From: Ditylenchus dipsaci | Lineage: Eukaryota > Nematoda > Chromadorea > Rhabditida > Anguinidae | DNA: 64,000 nt | NCBI GenBank assembly: GCA_004194705.1 | Contig: SADC01000119.1 | Coordinates: forward strand, 1 to 64,000 | Reading direction: 5' to 3' | In this document: positions 23,511 to 35,908 of the stretch, one piece after another | Numbering within the stretch: position 1 is the first letter of the stretch | How the letters are laid out: the number at the start of each line of letters is the position of its first letter | Position numbers and translations under genes: made by a program | Notes under the pieces: model-generated | Database searches by the model: none | What the model saw: only the letters and a program-made list of their open reading frames with translations | What the model was told of the DNA's origin: nothing

Positions 23511-26500
23511 CTATTTCCAGCTCAATTTCAGCATTTTCTTGAACTTCCATGCAACACAAAACTGTGGAGGTATCTTGGCTTGTATACAACTTCGATCAAC
23601 AGGAATAGCATCGAAAAGTGACAAGGCAGAAGAACTTTTAAACCTATCTTTGACCAGTTGATTAGCTGATTCCATACCATTGGATTGAAGCACTTCCAGA
23701 AGCATTTTGTGAACATCAAAGTTGAAATTAGACGATTCTAAATTTCTGGCTCGAGCTCGTCCTACTTTTGCTGCTAACAATAATTAAAGTACTACTATGG
23801 CAGTTTACGTGGTTATCATATATATCTCCCCACACACATCTCCCCAGCATATATCTTCCCAAATTTCGATTATCTGCATTTGTTTAACGTTTATGCATTT
23901 ATGTCCCACAACACTACCACCGAAAAATTGGCGCGGGAGCTGAGTAACTTACACAGAGAAAGTAGCTATGCTAATTTTTTATTTTATTTTTGTTTTGTAT
24001 AACACTACATCGCTATTTCAACTTATAGTATAGAAATTAAAAGAACGGAAGCTGGATGAGCCATAAAAGCTAAAAAAAAAGCTTAAAGAATCAGTACGGG
24101 AAAATTTTGCCTAGAAAAAAGCTATTTCTATAATAGAGAAAGAAATTAAAGGGGCTTCACCAAATTAAACAAAAAAGGGGCGCCGGCGCCTGACTACACA
24201 ATTTTCGAAAAAAGCGACGGCGTCGGCGCCCCAAATTTTTTGAAAATTACCGGGCGCAGCCCGGCGCTGGCACCGGAGTCGAAGTATGCTCCTACCTCCG
24301 GTGGTGGTATCCAGGTAGTGGTCCTCAGGAAGTAGTAAAAGAAGTTGTTAACACCACGGTTTCGATTGATAATGTATGGTTGTAATATTAATCCTAGCAA
24401 TATCTAGCTTTATTAAAAATTTTCGCAATTTCTAACCTAAAATTGCACAATCTTTCGCAGTTCGTTTTCGTTTCATTTTGAAGCGAAAAAATATTTTGAC
24501 TTAAAACTTGGCCCGAAAAAGTACAAATCTTCTATAAAATTACAGATTGTAAGCTGTGAATATATGCATGTAATCTCGAATCTTTGTTTATAGTAAAGGG
24601 GTTGCATACCCAGTAGTATCTTAGTGTAGGGTGCGTAATTCAAAATTTAAAAAAAGTACATTTAGCCAAATAAAGTAAATTTGGTAATTTTTCGTCAAAA
24701 ATGCCATATTAGTGCTTATTGAGTTTTGAGCACCGAAAAAAATTTTGACCGACAACCTCGAAAATAAAAAAGATTCTGGGTCCCCAAAAATTACAGTTAC
24801 TTACCCCGTTATAATGTCTAAACAGGATCTTTACAACAAGTAAATAATTATTGGTATCCAAAAAGTTCAAAAAAATTCAATAAGTTTTCGAAAAAACGTT
24901 CTAGCGTTCTTGGACTGAAAAACTGACTCACGTGGTTACCTTGCTAGAAAACTTGTTGACTAACCGTATTGGAAATCAAATTGCTGTATTTCTCTGGAAA
25001 TTCCTGTCGAAATTTTTTCGGCACAAATATGCTATTCATTGGCATCCTTTCTTCTACCTGCCGTAATGCGAATTTTGAATAGGGCTCTAAAGAAAGTCAA
25101 GTTTTTTTGTGTTTGATAAATTTAAAAAAAACTATGGTACTATTGCACTTTAGTAGTCCAATGTGAATTTGAGAGTCCAAAATATTTTACTAGTCCAGCT
25201 TGCACTTCAGTAGTCCAGCCTGCACTTTAAAGGACCATTACCGTCTACGGCCACGGAAATATTGGACTTTTTGAATTGGCGGAGGACAGCTAAAACTGCG
25301 AAAAAGTAGCCGACAGAAAAGTGACCCCATTTTTGTCCCTTCCCTTTTCAATACAGCCCTTATTCCCTTAAAATATTGTTTTCCAGCCTACAAACATAGA
25401 ATTTTTCGCTTCAAAACTCTTTCTAAACTGAAATCACATATGTTAGACCACTGAATATTTTTAGACTACTAAAATGTTTTGGACTACTGAAATATTTTTT
25501 GGACTAGTAAACTTTCATTGGACTAGTAAAATACCATTGGAGTCCAATGATTGGACTACTAAAGTGCAATTAACCCAAAACTATCACAATTCTTTGTCCA
25601 TGATTCCCATAATCAACACAATACTGTTGTCGAAAGCTCCAATAGATTTGAGTCTTATCAAGGCTTCGGAAAGAGGGTTGTCGTACAGCTCAATGTTATT
25701 GGCACTAGCATGAGTCAAGCCAGTCAGAAAGTTGAAGGCAAAATAAGGCATGTTGAGGTGACTAGAGACAAACCTAAAAATACTATATAGTAGCAATAGG
25801 TTGACTGCAATGATGGGTGACCTTTCCCATATGTCGATGTACCGAGGAGCTGCAAATTGGCCATTGACACAACCAGTATGAGCACCCAAACGCTGGTACA
25901 AATACTCGTAATAAGGTCTGAAAATATGTAGCTACTGTATCAGTTCTCACCTAGACACAGAAACCGGTTACTACCGTATTTACTCTAATCTTAAATTTTG
26001 AAAAAATTTAGGTTTTGGTTCTTAAGCTGAATGAATTCCAGGTGGATTTGAACCGGAGAAGATACGAGCACCCAACCAACACGAATATTTTGAAAACCGT
26101 CTATTTTTGCAAACCTCTAAAACGCACCCAAATCCCAACTATATTTGAGTCCTACTTTAGTTATATATTCAAGTTGAAGAATTTTTTTCACTTCGGGTCC
26201 TCTACTCGAGGTCCTCTACTCGGGACTGATCGCACCCATAGGGGTTCGAACAGCAACCTCCATCCAGAGTGACCAAAACAAGTGGTCATCCACTTGGATC
26301 GAATTTTTTTTCAGGTTTTTGGTTGCAAAACAATTTTTCTGCACTAATTCGAACATACTGAAGATGGTTGGATAGTGGTAAAATCAAGTTTTATCGAAAA
26401 TTTTTTAGTTATTGTGAGTTCTTGATTTTGATAAATCAAGGATTATTACGATAACTCAAAAATTTCTCGATAAAAAGGGATTTTACCACTGTCAAACAAT

Positions 26501-29416
26501 CTTCAGCATGCTCGAATCAGTGCAGAAAAATTGTCTTGGAACCCGAAAACGTGAAGAAAAAATTTTTGATCTAAGTGGACGACCACTTGGTTTGGTCACT
26601 CTGGATGGAGTTCTGAGCGATTCTAAGAGGTGATGTAGAGGTTGCTGGTTCGAATCCACCTGAGCATATACCTTATTTTACCATATTTTGGAACTCCTAC
26701 ACAAAGTGCGCCCCAAAATTTTAGCTTGGTCCCCCTGTTGTTTTTCCTTGAAAAATGCCTTGGTCCCCCCTGTTGTTTTAAAGGTGATCATGGTTAAGGT
26801 GATCATGTTAACAATAATCACCATGACCACCATGATCACCTTTCAAAACAATTGGGGGCCAAGGCATTTTTCAAGGAAAAACAACAGGGGGACCAAGCTA
26901 AAATTTCAGGACGCATTATGTGTAGGAGTTCCATAATTTCAGATATGAAAAGACAAGCGTTTGACTTTTCAGGTCATTTGGGTGAATGTAGCCCTACTCT
27001 GGAGTTGCCTTGATATCAACCTGTCCAGGTAGTAGTTACCCCAGGTTTGGGGTTCGGCGTGTGGAATCGCACTTTTGGTCTTAACAAGCCCAATTCCTCA
27101 CGCAATTTTAAGTTAGAAAAAATGGTTTATTTTTATTCTTAAGAAAGTTTAATTTTCAGGCCATCCAGGTGGATATCCACCTGACCAAGAGGTACCCACC
27201 GCGCGTCTTGGGCTTTGCGTAGTTGAAATATTGATTTTGGTCTCAACAAACCTGATTCCCCACACAATTTTAAGTTAGAAAAATGGGTTATTTTTTATTT
27301 TTAAGAAATTACTATTTTTCAGGTTCGGGTTTGATTTAGGGGTGTTTAAGAGGTTTGAGGGTATTTGGGGTGGTTTGCAATGGTTTGCAATGGTTTGGAG
27401 TAGTTCGGGCACAATCTTAAAAAATTCGAAAAAAAGTTAAAAATTTGTGTTGGTCTCTCCCTGTTGTTTGAAAAAAGTTTCATTTTGGGGAAACGTCTAT
27501 GCACCCAAATTTAGTGTGAAAACCTGCTGATTTCAATGTGGCTATTTTTTCAGTCTGGTAATTTGAAAGTCGCTATTAGGAAAACCGGCTATTTTAAAAT
27601 TCCCTATTTTGAAAACCGTCTATTTTGAAAACCATTATTTTGAAAACCGTCATTTTTTGAAAAACCGTTATATTTTGAAAACCGTCTATTTCGCAAAACC
27701 CGGATTTTGTAATGACGATACACCCAAGTTTTAAATTTATTCTGATTTTTCAAAATTTTCAGCTGCTTTAGTAAATTAAAAAATGAGGAAAAAGTTATCT
27801 TGTTGGATCAAGGCAAACTGCTAAGGTAATTTTTTGGTACTCCCTCCAGCCCTTTCGAAAAAATAATAATATTTTTTGAAAAAATGGTCCTTTTCTCCAG
27901 GACTTACTCGTCTATTTTTAAAACTGAAAAAATATTCAAAACTTGCGACCTAAAATAATATTTAGCAGGAGGCCTGTTGAAACCACTGAATGCTTTGTAG
28001 TGAAACAAGCCGAATCCGGTAGTTGCTATTTCATCATTCCAAAGTGTTGCGTAGCCACTGTCTAAATTAATTAGCACTGACAAAATCAACTCACTCTATG
28101 TATACCCTTGGCTAGCTGAACAAGCGAACGCATGTCCGGCCAAAAATCGCTCGTAATATTCTTAAAGTGGAGTCATTGAGAACTATTTCAGGATAGTACA
28201 TGCCATGAAATCTAAAACTGCCGAGTTCTAAATTTTGTAAAATCTAACAAGTCGCGGATTATTACGGAAATCCATAAAACCAAGCCAATTTCTTTCAAAT
28301 TTTACAAAATTAATACAAATATTTATTGGCCTAAAATGCACGAAGAACAGGAATAAAATTCTATGAACCTCCAAATATAAATTCTCCCCACCCTCAACCG
28401 AGGCCCTATTCCCCCCCCCCCCCCACAACCCAACACCGTGGGTTGCAAATGAAAAATATATATAAATTATATTTACTACCCTCTTTCCTCCGGCTCGTAG
28501 ATCATGCCAGCAAGCAGGGCAAGCAAGTTGATGGCCGAGTTGTCTCCTATCTATACTATTTTCAATATAATTTACTGAAAAAATAAAACAGAATTCTGAC
28601 CTTAGTGTATCCTTGGAACACCTGGAAATCATTTTCTTCCATAAACTTGAGTGTCAATGGCATATGTCTGTAAAATTGACTTTTTGCAGCACTGTCAATA
28701 ATAAAGATAGAGATGCTGTAGTTGCTGGTATTGGCGTTGTTTTGAGGAAAGTATTGTGGCTTTGCATCGGGAATGTTAGTGAACACATCGTGGAACACTA
28801 GCAAATAAAATTGGTAATTTTTTTTAATAAAAAAAGGAGGAACTCGAGACTTTTTCAGTAAAAAAAGTAGGACTGACCTAAGTAGTTTGAAATTATGAAC
28901 ATCGAATTATCTTTTTTGTTCAGAAAACTCTACAAAAAACCCAAACCCGTATGCATTTTGAGATTTTTTAGGCATTCGCCGAGAATTTCCTTGTTTTTGA
29001 GATAAAAAATGTGTTGAATTTTTGAAAAGACGAACACCTACAAAGTTTTCTCGACATGGAGTAATAGCATTTGACCACAAACTGGTGCCATTGAAGAGAC
29101 ACTCTCTTGTTTGGAGGTAGCTTAAAATAGGACCAATTGAGAGTGTAGGCGTTAATGTATCGCCCACCTCGAGCCAGTCGCCCAGCTCCACCACTTTGCG
29201 CACACTTGGTTTTAAGGTGCCACTGATTTCTCTAGTATAACAGTCTACTTCTTCTTCCAATTTATTTCTGTGTGGTTTCCCAAACAATATCTGTCCATTT
29301 CTCAGTTGAGTGACTAAGGGAATGGGGTAGGTAGCAGGACAACGAATAGCTCTATAGTGCCTAACATATTTAGACAGATCTGGCTCTTCTGAATTTTTAT
29401 ATACAATTTCAATCAA
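23511..29416 (-). CDS. DUF229 alkaline-phosphatase-like protein
   Basis: This is a multi-exon minus-strand gene of the DUF229 family (alkaline-phosphatase/sulfatase fold, common in nematodes and insects; biochemical role unknown). Inferred exons: about 29416-29050 (N-terminal part, LEVGDTLTPTLS), 28801-28601 (YSISIFIIDSAAKSQFYRHM, matching the family's nucleophile-strand region), 28550-28480 (IGDNSAINLLALLAG), 28211-28095 (GMYYPEIVLNDSTLR), about 28060-27950 (SGYATLWNDEIATTGFG), about 25918-25590 (two exons split by a ~48-nt intron; NMPYFAFNFLTGLTHAS), 25086-24965 (VEERMPMNSIFVPKKF) and 23773-23511 (FNFDVHKMLLEVLQ... IPVDRSC). The family's His-Gly metal-site motif near 25597 (HGQRI) is only read if one base lost from an A run is restored; another shift lies near 28150. 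MITEs occupy the intron between about 25920 and 27900. Confidence 0.82.
24120..24310. repeat. GGCGCCGGCGC-motif repeat
   Basis: GGGGCGCCGGCGCCTGAC at about 24177 and CCGGGCGCAGCCCGGCGCTG at about 24250 form clustered inverted GC motifs in otherwise AT-rich intronic DNA. It resembles the small element at 62708-62833. Boundaries are not resolved. Confidence 0.5.
26258..26612. repeat. Foldback MITE, ACCAAGTGG family, copy 1
   Basis: CTCCATCCAGAGTGACCAAA is mirrored by TTTGGTCACTCTGGATGGAG. Next to it, CAAGTGGTCATCCACTTGGA is itself a small palindrome and recurs in inverted form at the right end. The centre near 26434 is CTTGATTTTGATAAATCAAG. It is a member of a family with copies at 38163-38482, 38643-38935 and 45470-45690, and lies in a DUF229 intron. 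Confidence 0.82.
26690..26932. repeat. Fully palindromic MITE with CCTTGGTCCCCC motif
   Basis: GGAACTCCTACACAAAGTGC is mirrored by GCATTATGTGTAGGAGTTCC. Inside, TTGGTCCCCCTGTTGTTTTT occurs twice in each arm orientation, around a GATCATGGT-rich centre near 26810. It lies in a DUF229 intron and is non-coding. Confidence 0.82.
26990..27330. repeat. Two tandem copies of a ~165-bp dispersed repeat
   Basis: Two consecutive units share GCAATTTTAAGTTAGAAAAA and TTATTTTTATTCTTAAGAAA followed by TTTTCAGG; the second begins GGCCATCCAGGTGGATATCC. Similar units occur near 34000-34150, 37980-38090 and 38945-39200. The TTTTCAG ends mimic splice acceptors. Confidence 0.6.
27585..27715. repeat. Short tandem repeat, GAAAACCGTCTATTTT unit
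   Basis: Five or six imperfect copies of a 16-20-nt unit (TTTTGAAAACCGTCTATTTT) lie in a DUF229 intron. Confidence 0.72.
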
Positions 29417-29504
29417 AGAAGACGGACATTTTTTAAATTTTTATTTGAATTAAGCAAAGCTTTTTTTTAACCCAAACTTCTTCTTTCTTTTGGCTTATAT
29501 TGAT

Positions 29505-30625
29505 TTGGTTCACCAAAAAGATTTTTTTTGCCACCAAAAAGATTATTTATGACACCAAAAAAATTATTCATGTCATTTTTAAGTCAAAATTTTGCGGGAA
29601 TTCAAATTTTATTGACATAAATGACTTGGATTGTTCAGAATACCACCCGGAGTGGCCAGAAGCCACTGAAAATTGGTTTTTTGGGGGTTGACCGAAGGTG
29701 GAGTGGACTTTTTGCAAAAATTTGATTGCGCGCATCAGAACCCTACTTCAATCGGCTCGCTCAGAATCTCACCGTGAAACGTTCAGAACCACCTTGAACC
29801 ACTCTAAACCACCAAAATCACTGGTTCAGGGACCCTAAATACTGGTTTAGAGTGGTTCAAGGTGGTTCTGAATGATTCAGGGTGAGATTCTGAGCGATCG
29901 AGCCGATCCAAGTGGGGTTCTGATGCGCGCAATCTAATTTTTGCAAAAAGTCCACTCCACCTTTGAGTCAACCCCAAAAAACCAATTTTCAGTGGCTTCT
30001 GGCCACTCCGGGTGGATTCTGAACAATCCAAGTCATTATACGTCCATAAAATTTGAGTTCCCGCAAAATTTTGACTTAGAAATGACATGTATAATTTTTT
30101 GGTGGCATAAATAAGGATATTGATTTTTTTTGGTGCAAAATGATTTCTTTTTGGTGCAAATTTGCTTTCAAATTTTGGTTTTGCGTTTTTATATTAAATT
30201 TTTCAATCTTTTCCAAAATGATCACATATCAGGTAGCTTTGCGATTCTAGCTTCTGTTAACCTATTATTTACCACAAAATCTTTGCAAAATATATACATA
30301 CAAAATATATCACATAAAGGTAAAAAATGTATGAAAGAGGTCAGAAAAAGTAATTTGGTTCATACTTTTACTTTTTCGCACCACATTTTACAAAGATATT
30401 GTATCGAATGATATCTCATTAGAAACTAGAATCGCAGGGCTACCTGATGGTGTTATCACTTGTTGAAAAAGGTTGAAAAAGTTGATACGAGAATGCAAAA
30501 CAAAATCTTAAAAAATATTTGCACCAAAAAATCAATATCCTATAAATAATCTTTTTTTGTGGCAACTCGTTTTTGGGGACAGAAAAAATCTTTTTGGTGG
30601 CACGAAAAAGCTTTTTGGTGAACCA
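29505..30625. repeat. Foldback element with CACCAAAAAGATT arms
   Basis: The ends GGTTCACCAAAAAGATTTTT and its inverse (CTTTTTGGTGAACC) bound a large palindrome centred near 29840. Arms carry reiterated CCACCAAAAAGATTA-type motifs, then a core shared with 1960-2300 and 52444-52837 (AGTGGCCAGAAGCCACTGAA). The right arm is interrupted by another palindrome (about 30170-30500, centre near 30330), which accounts for the off-centre axis. Confidence 0.72.
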
Positions 30626-30949
30626 AAAGATATTATGCCCTTTCTTTTGCCAAAAAGCCTCTTTGTTGCAAAACGCTTTTTTGTACAAAACAACGGGTAA
30701 TATTTAATTCTGGCCTCTAGTTACTGAAAAGTGCCCCCTATATCTTCTTGTGTCCTGATAGCACTCGCTCGACTTTGAGAACTTAAATTAAGTCTAGGAC
30801 AGATTTTTACACTACTGTTTATTGCGTTTCTGAATTACTAAGAGTTTTGCCAGTTTCGTTTTGGTCATAACTTTTTAGAACGCGTTTTTTGAAAAACCGT
30901 TATTACCGATCGACTCAGAATTAAAAAGCTAATTTTCTGGCATGGTATG

Positions 30950-31310
30950 TTGAAATCACGATTTATGCTTGTTCTCTCCTGTCGTTTGTGTCCTCGTATC
31001 GGGATGGCCTCAGGATGGGCAAGGCCCAAACTGCAGTATGGACCAAGTGAAAATCGTGATTTTAACATGGCATTCCAAAAAAATACTTTTTATTCTGAGT
31101 CGACCTGTCAAACGCAATTTTAAGGCGTTTTCGACGACCATGGTCTTACTAAATTGTCCCCCGCCAATTCAAAAAATGTTACCGAATCATTTTACTTCTG
31201 TACGGATTTCTCAGCTGGGTTTCTAACAGAAAAGACTTGCGAAGTTCAATGGTTACGAAATTTTTTTGAATTGGCGGGGACAATCGTTGTCGTAGACGGC
31301 AATGATCCTT
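30950..31310. repeat. Two adjacent small palindromes
   Basis: The first (about 30940-31075) pairs ATGTTGAAATCACGATTTAT with ATCGTGATTTTAACATGGC. The second (about 31130-31310) pairs ATTGTCCCCCGCCAATTC with GAATTGGCGGGGACAATCG and ends GACGGCAATGATCCTTTAAA. The second family recurs at 61793-61980 and as fragments near 25228 and 62910. Confidence 0.65.
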
Positions 31311-33560
31311 TAAATAAGTTATGACTTAAATGAAACCGGCGAAAAATTGGATCACCCTGTATATCTAAAAATTTCCGACTTTAGGGGTTTAAAGGAGGAG
31401 GAAAAGCCATTTAGGTTTGAAAAAGTGGCTCGGTGGCGTAAGCGTTTGTGTTTTTTAGCCCAAAGTCGAACAAGCCAAAATAAATAGTGTGCCACCACAT
31501 GATTTGGTAAAGATTTGGTATGTATATAAAACTTTATAAGCGCGTGTTGCCCCATTTTTTCATGTAATTGGGTACTATGACCATTAGACTATTTTTTAGT
31601 TTCCATTTCCAACTGATACAAGTAAACGACCCTGTTGCTCTGACAAGTCAGCTGATTCTTAGCCTTGCTTCGTTTGCTTGCTTTTTACCTCCCCATTGGC
31701 ATAAAATGAGCGCCGATAGGTGTCTGTTACACCTAGACTCACATTTGGCGAAATACTTCAGAAAGTGTCTGGCCTTATGACGAACTTGGTCTTATATCGA
31801 GAGGTAACTGTAATATCAACCTGGTTGAAGGACGGGAAAGCGGCATTGATTTTCTAAGGGATGCGATTGACTATAATCCATTTGGTCAAGTGGATTCTGT
31901 CTTGTGGCGAACTTAAATACATCATTTTCATCTGTTTAGCCATCTCAGAATGAGCTTTTCTAATTGCAGCACTTTCTTCCGTAGATTTATCATTCAAACA
32001 TCCTCAGCTACTATTTTCTTTGATCTTTGTTCCACTAACTCACCGGATTTGGAGTGAAAAACTTTCCTAGACTTATAATTCAACTGGGATTGATGTAAAC
32101 TATGAAAAATAAAGCCAAACTGCTTTACAAGAATAAAGCATGCAACCAGCTAAAACTAGGAAAAAATTTACATCATATAAATGGAACAGTATTTAAAAAT
32201 TTACCACAACTAAACACAAAGTTCTGCGATTGGATCCAAAAATTACAAAAACCCTGAAAGCGGTTGCTAAAAATGTATAACATCAAACATTTAGGAAAAA
32301 ACTATACATTTTAATACGAAGTTCGTAACTTTATAGTCATAAAAAATTTTTAGTGGAACCAAAAATTAGAAACAAATACTTTTAACTACTGGTAAATTTA
32401 TCTGTGATGAATTTATCTGTAAATTTATCTGTGTTTTCATAACCTGTAAATTTGTTTTTAACTAAACATTACTCAGATAAATTGATCTTCTATCCCACAA
32501 GCGGATTAGTAATCCCTTTAATTTTAGAGAATTTTTTTCTGTTTGTGTTTTTATTGTTCGCCAATAGGACGGGAATCCTACGGGATTTTAAAAACCTGAT
32601 CCCGTTCCTTGCAAGCTCACAGTTAATGCTGAAAAATCCCAAAAATGACGTAAATTTTTGACATAAAATATAAATTTTAGAAAATTTTGTGAATTACCTA
32701 AAAAATGGAATGCTAATACTTCAGTGTGTGTGCTGTATTATTCTTTGAGAGTAGATTATACAACATTCCGACCAATTGTTGTTTTCAAAATTAATTTATT
32801 TGCTTTCTTTAAAAGACTGGCGAAAATTTGTCTCTTGGGGTTTAAAACTGTTTGATAAAATTTACTTTACGAAAGCTCTTCTGTTTAGAACAAAATATGT
32901 TTTGACTAGGTTTTGGCATTTTTATTTTCTGCAGTGAACGGAAAGTGCGGTTTGATAGATTTTTAAAAATTTAAAAATCACATAAAAGGTTATGTCAGTT
33001 TTTTTCTAATAGGGGAAAAATACCCCCTATCCCTTTAGTTCTGCGTCTGATTCCCCTTGAATGAAAAAATTCAGAAAATTATCTCTCCCTCATCAAAACC
33101 ACTTCAACTAGGGTTGACATGATGATATGACTTGACATAGGCAATTGATATCCACCATGAAATTATGCTTATTCCAATTTGAATTTTGCAATTTGCAATT
33201 TTATTTATTTTGTCCTTTCATTTGTCTTGAAGGGTAAAAAAAATTTCGACTAACAAAAATAGAGTAGGTTCTGTAGTTCATTAAATTTTCAACTTCATTT
33301 ATAATGAATCATTATTCCTGTTCGCTACCAACAGTTGGTTGCTCATAGGATTTCGTAAAATGATTTGGTGTTAATAAAGCTATGATGAGTATATTTTTAC
33401 GTAAGATAGTGATTTGTGTGACGAATCAAATTAAAATATACCGCCTAATTTCTGAATTTCCCCAGCTAATTTTATAACTTGGTTTTCTAAGTGGATATTT
33501 ATTTCATTTTTAATGTTTTTAGACTAGCTTGTATCTCTACTGTTGTAGTTTTAAGGGGTG
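31311..33560. other. Mostly unique DNA, no gene seen
   Basis: One orphan pogo-like end (ATCGAGAGGTAACTG) lies at 31796-31810. Otherwise this is AT-rich sequence with only short open frames and no supported exon. Confidence 0.35.
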
Positions 33561-33564
33561 TAAT

Positions 33565-33842
33565 CGTTTTGCCAATGAGATCTTTTTGCCAGTGGCATCT
33601 TTTTGCCAATGAGATCACTTCGCCAATGGTATGCTTTCGCTAATAGCTTCTTTCCCAAGTATTGTTATTTCTTTGTCAGGTGAATCAACACTCATTCTGT
33701 AGCCAGTGAGATGAGCTATAGAATGAGTGGTAATTTTCTGGACAAGGGACTAAGAATACTTGAGAAAGAAGCTATTGCGAAAACACACCGTTGGCGAGGT
33801 TATCTCATTGGCAAAAAAGATGCTATTGGAAAAAAGGGGCGG
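33565..33842. repeat. Palindrome built from TTTTTGCCAATGAGATC motifs
   Basis: The left arm has three or four reiterations of TTTTTGCCAATGAGATC (about 33568-33640). The right arm carries the inverse (TATCTCATTGGCAAAAAAGA at about 33800), and inner CTTGAGAAAGAAGCTATTGC pairs with GCTAATAGCTTCTTTCCCAA. It is followed at 33847-33892 by three copies of GGTGAATTCGTCCCC. Confidence 0.65.
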
Positions 33843-34301
33843 CGGTTAATTCGTCCCCGGTGAATTCGTCCCCAGGTGAATTCGTCCCCAAAACCGACAA
33901 TTCGAAAATTTCAAGCAGGTTCGAATCCTAAAAGTAGCAAATAATTTTCTAACTTAGAATTGCGTGGGAGATTGAACTTGTTAGGACCAAATTTACGGTT
34001 TCACCCACCCCGATTTCGATGCCTTGAGTAGGTACTTAATGATCAGGTGAATCGACAATAGATATTTTATTAACCCGAAGCCTAAAACTAGAGGTGAGAT
34101 CCTCATGGTAGGTGGATATCAACCTGGATCGCCTGGAAATTTCTGATGTAAAATCGTGTGAGAATCACGTTTAACAAGATTAAACCAGATTTCAACCTTT
34201 TTTAAAGGGATTTATGGTAGGGTCGCATTTCATTTCGCGACATTTCATTTCGCAGCTTTTATTGGGTCCGAAAGGTATTTTTTAAAAACTATTTTAGTCA
34301 A

Positions 34302-34412
34302 AATTAGTTGTCGATGCATCGAAGTTTCGATTAATCGAATCGAATCGATAATCGATAATCGAAATTTTTCGATTAATGAGTGCGATTAATCGATTTCGAT
34401 TAATCGAAACCT
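34302..34412. mobile_element. Truncated AATCGA-repeat hAT MITE
   Basis: GTTGTCGATGCATCGAAGTT followed by the AATCGA array and GAGTGCGATTAATCGATTTC is a short relative of the element at 10598-11255. The terminal TAGGG and the target duplication are missing. Confidence 0.7.
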
Positions 34413-34489
34413 AGTTTGTTTTTAACGCTTTTAAACCCTTTCAATAACTTCCATGTCTACTTTATGTTTTATTTATTAACTTTATATAC

Positions 34490-34545
34490 GTATCGCCTTA
34501 GGTCACAGGTTCGACTACCACTGGCTGCAGACCTTATTTTTTTTA
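34490..34545 (+). repeat. tRNA-like B-box fragment
   Basis: GTCACAGGTTCGACTACCAC resembles a tRNA T-arm (B-box) and is followed by a run of eight T, as a Pol III transcript would end. No D-arm or full cloverleaf is seen, so this is at best a tRNA-derived fragment. Confidence 0.35.
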
Positions 34546-35454
34546 TCCTTTTATTTACAAGTTCAGTGTCAAAATGTAGCCAAGCTTCTGGGCTTTCATT
34601 TGAGCTATCATACAGATGAAAAGTTGGTATAAAGTTAAGGCTAAAATATAAAAAATCCAATTCGGTGAAATCCTCAATAGGACTATAACAGTACTTTTCG
34701 GTAGTATCCTGGAACTGACGTTTTTTCCCATTTTAATTTACATACTCATTTGTACCTTACACTCAAATGTAGCCTGCTTCTTGCGGTCATTTTCAGCATA
34801 CAGTTGTATAAATAATGTAAATTGAAATCGCAATAAAAGTCAATTCCTAAATAATACCGAAATCCTCCCCTCAATAGTACTCTATTGTTCTTTAGTCAAA
34901 CCTTCGCTAGCTACCTTGTTTTCTGAAGTGATTTTGGTGTGTTAAAATTTATATCTTGTTCCCCATGATTGTTCCCGATTCTGAGTCTAGAAAGTCACTA
35001 AACGCGTGGACAAATAAATAAAATTGGTGGAGGCTCAGGCTATATAAGCCTAAGTACGCATCATTTTGGCTGGTTTCCTCTAATTTTGGTGGTCATTTGC
35101 CGAAAATTGCAAAATTGAGGCAGTTGATGACAGCAAATCAGTGCTGGAAATGGCTGCAATCGATTGCTCGATGATTTTTGGACCTAAAAGTCAAAAACTT
35201 ACTAAAAAATTAAATTAAAACACCGCCGAGGGACTAGAACTTTCGACAAAAGGCGATGCGTGTATAAAGTTCCCCCCCCCCTTAAAGTGTGGATGCGGAC
35301 GACAAATGGATCATTGTGTACGTAGGGTTACATCCTTTGTGTAATAAGTTGCAATTGACGTGTCATCTGCCCGACCTTAACTCTAGCAATTTTCAGTTCT
35401 GCTGCTTATTTTTGCTGTGTCAATTTCTGGTGTGGATATTGAATATTTTCAATA

Positions 35455-35908
35455 ATGGCGGTAAGCATTTCTACGTCGAATCAGAATTCGTTGTTGCGTT
35501 GTCTAATTTATGCAATTTCAGTCCTTTGAAGAAGCTGCAGAGCAGGTGAAGAAACTCAAGAAAACGCCTTCCAACGATGAGCTCCTGGAACTTTATGCTC
35601 TCTACAAACAGGCTACTGTGGGTGACAACAACACGGACAAAGTAATTAATCTAAAATATTTATTGCTAAATCAAATGATTATTTCTTAGCCGGGGATGCT
35701 CGACATGAAAGGAAAGCCAAGTGGAACGCTTGGAGTGCTAAGAAAGGTATTTGTATCCGGTTCATCGTATGTGATGACATCTTATGTTTTAGGAACTTCT
35801 CAGGATGCTGCCAAAATCAGCTACATCGCTCTCGTTGGACAATGGCAGAAAAGTATGAACTTCAGTGATTCTGCTGTAGATCAACTACAGATTCCATGCT
35901 CTAAATGA
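35455..35908 (+). CDS. ACBP: Acyl-CoA-binding protein
   Basis: This small cytosolic protein binds medium- and long-chain acyl-CoA esters for transport and pool buffering. Four exons: 35455-35460 (Met-Ala only), 35522-35641, 35690-35746 and 35793-35908, with introns of 61, 48 and 46 nt, all GT-AG. Family signatures seen are [12 protein letters not shown] at the N-terminus, [12 protein letters not shown] (the conserved Y-K-Q-A-T-V-G-D acyl-CoA site) and, after a frame correction, KAKWNAW, followed by [15 protein letters not shown]. About 100 residues, close to the usual 86-100. One base is missing near 35718 (the AAAGGAAAGCC stretch): without it exon 3 runs out of frame, with it the canonical Trp motif appears and the phase to exon 4 fits. 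This looks like an assembly indel, though true inactivation cannot be excluded. No neighbour suggests co-regulation. Confidence 0.9.
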
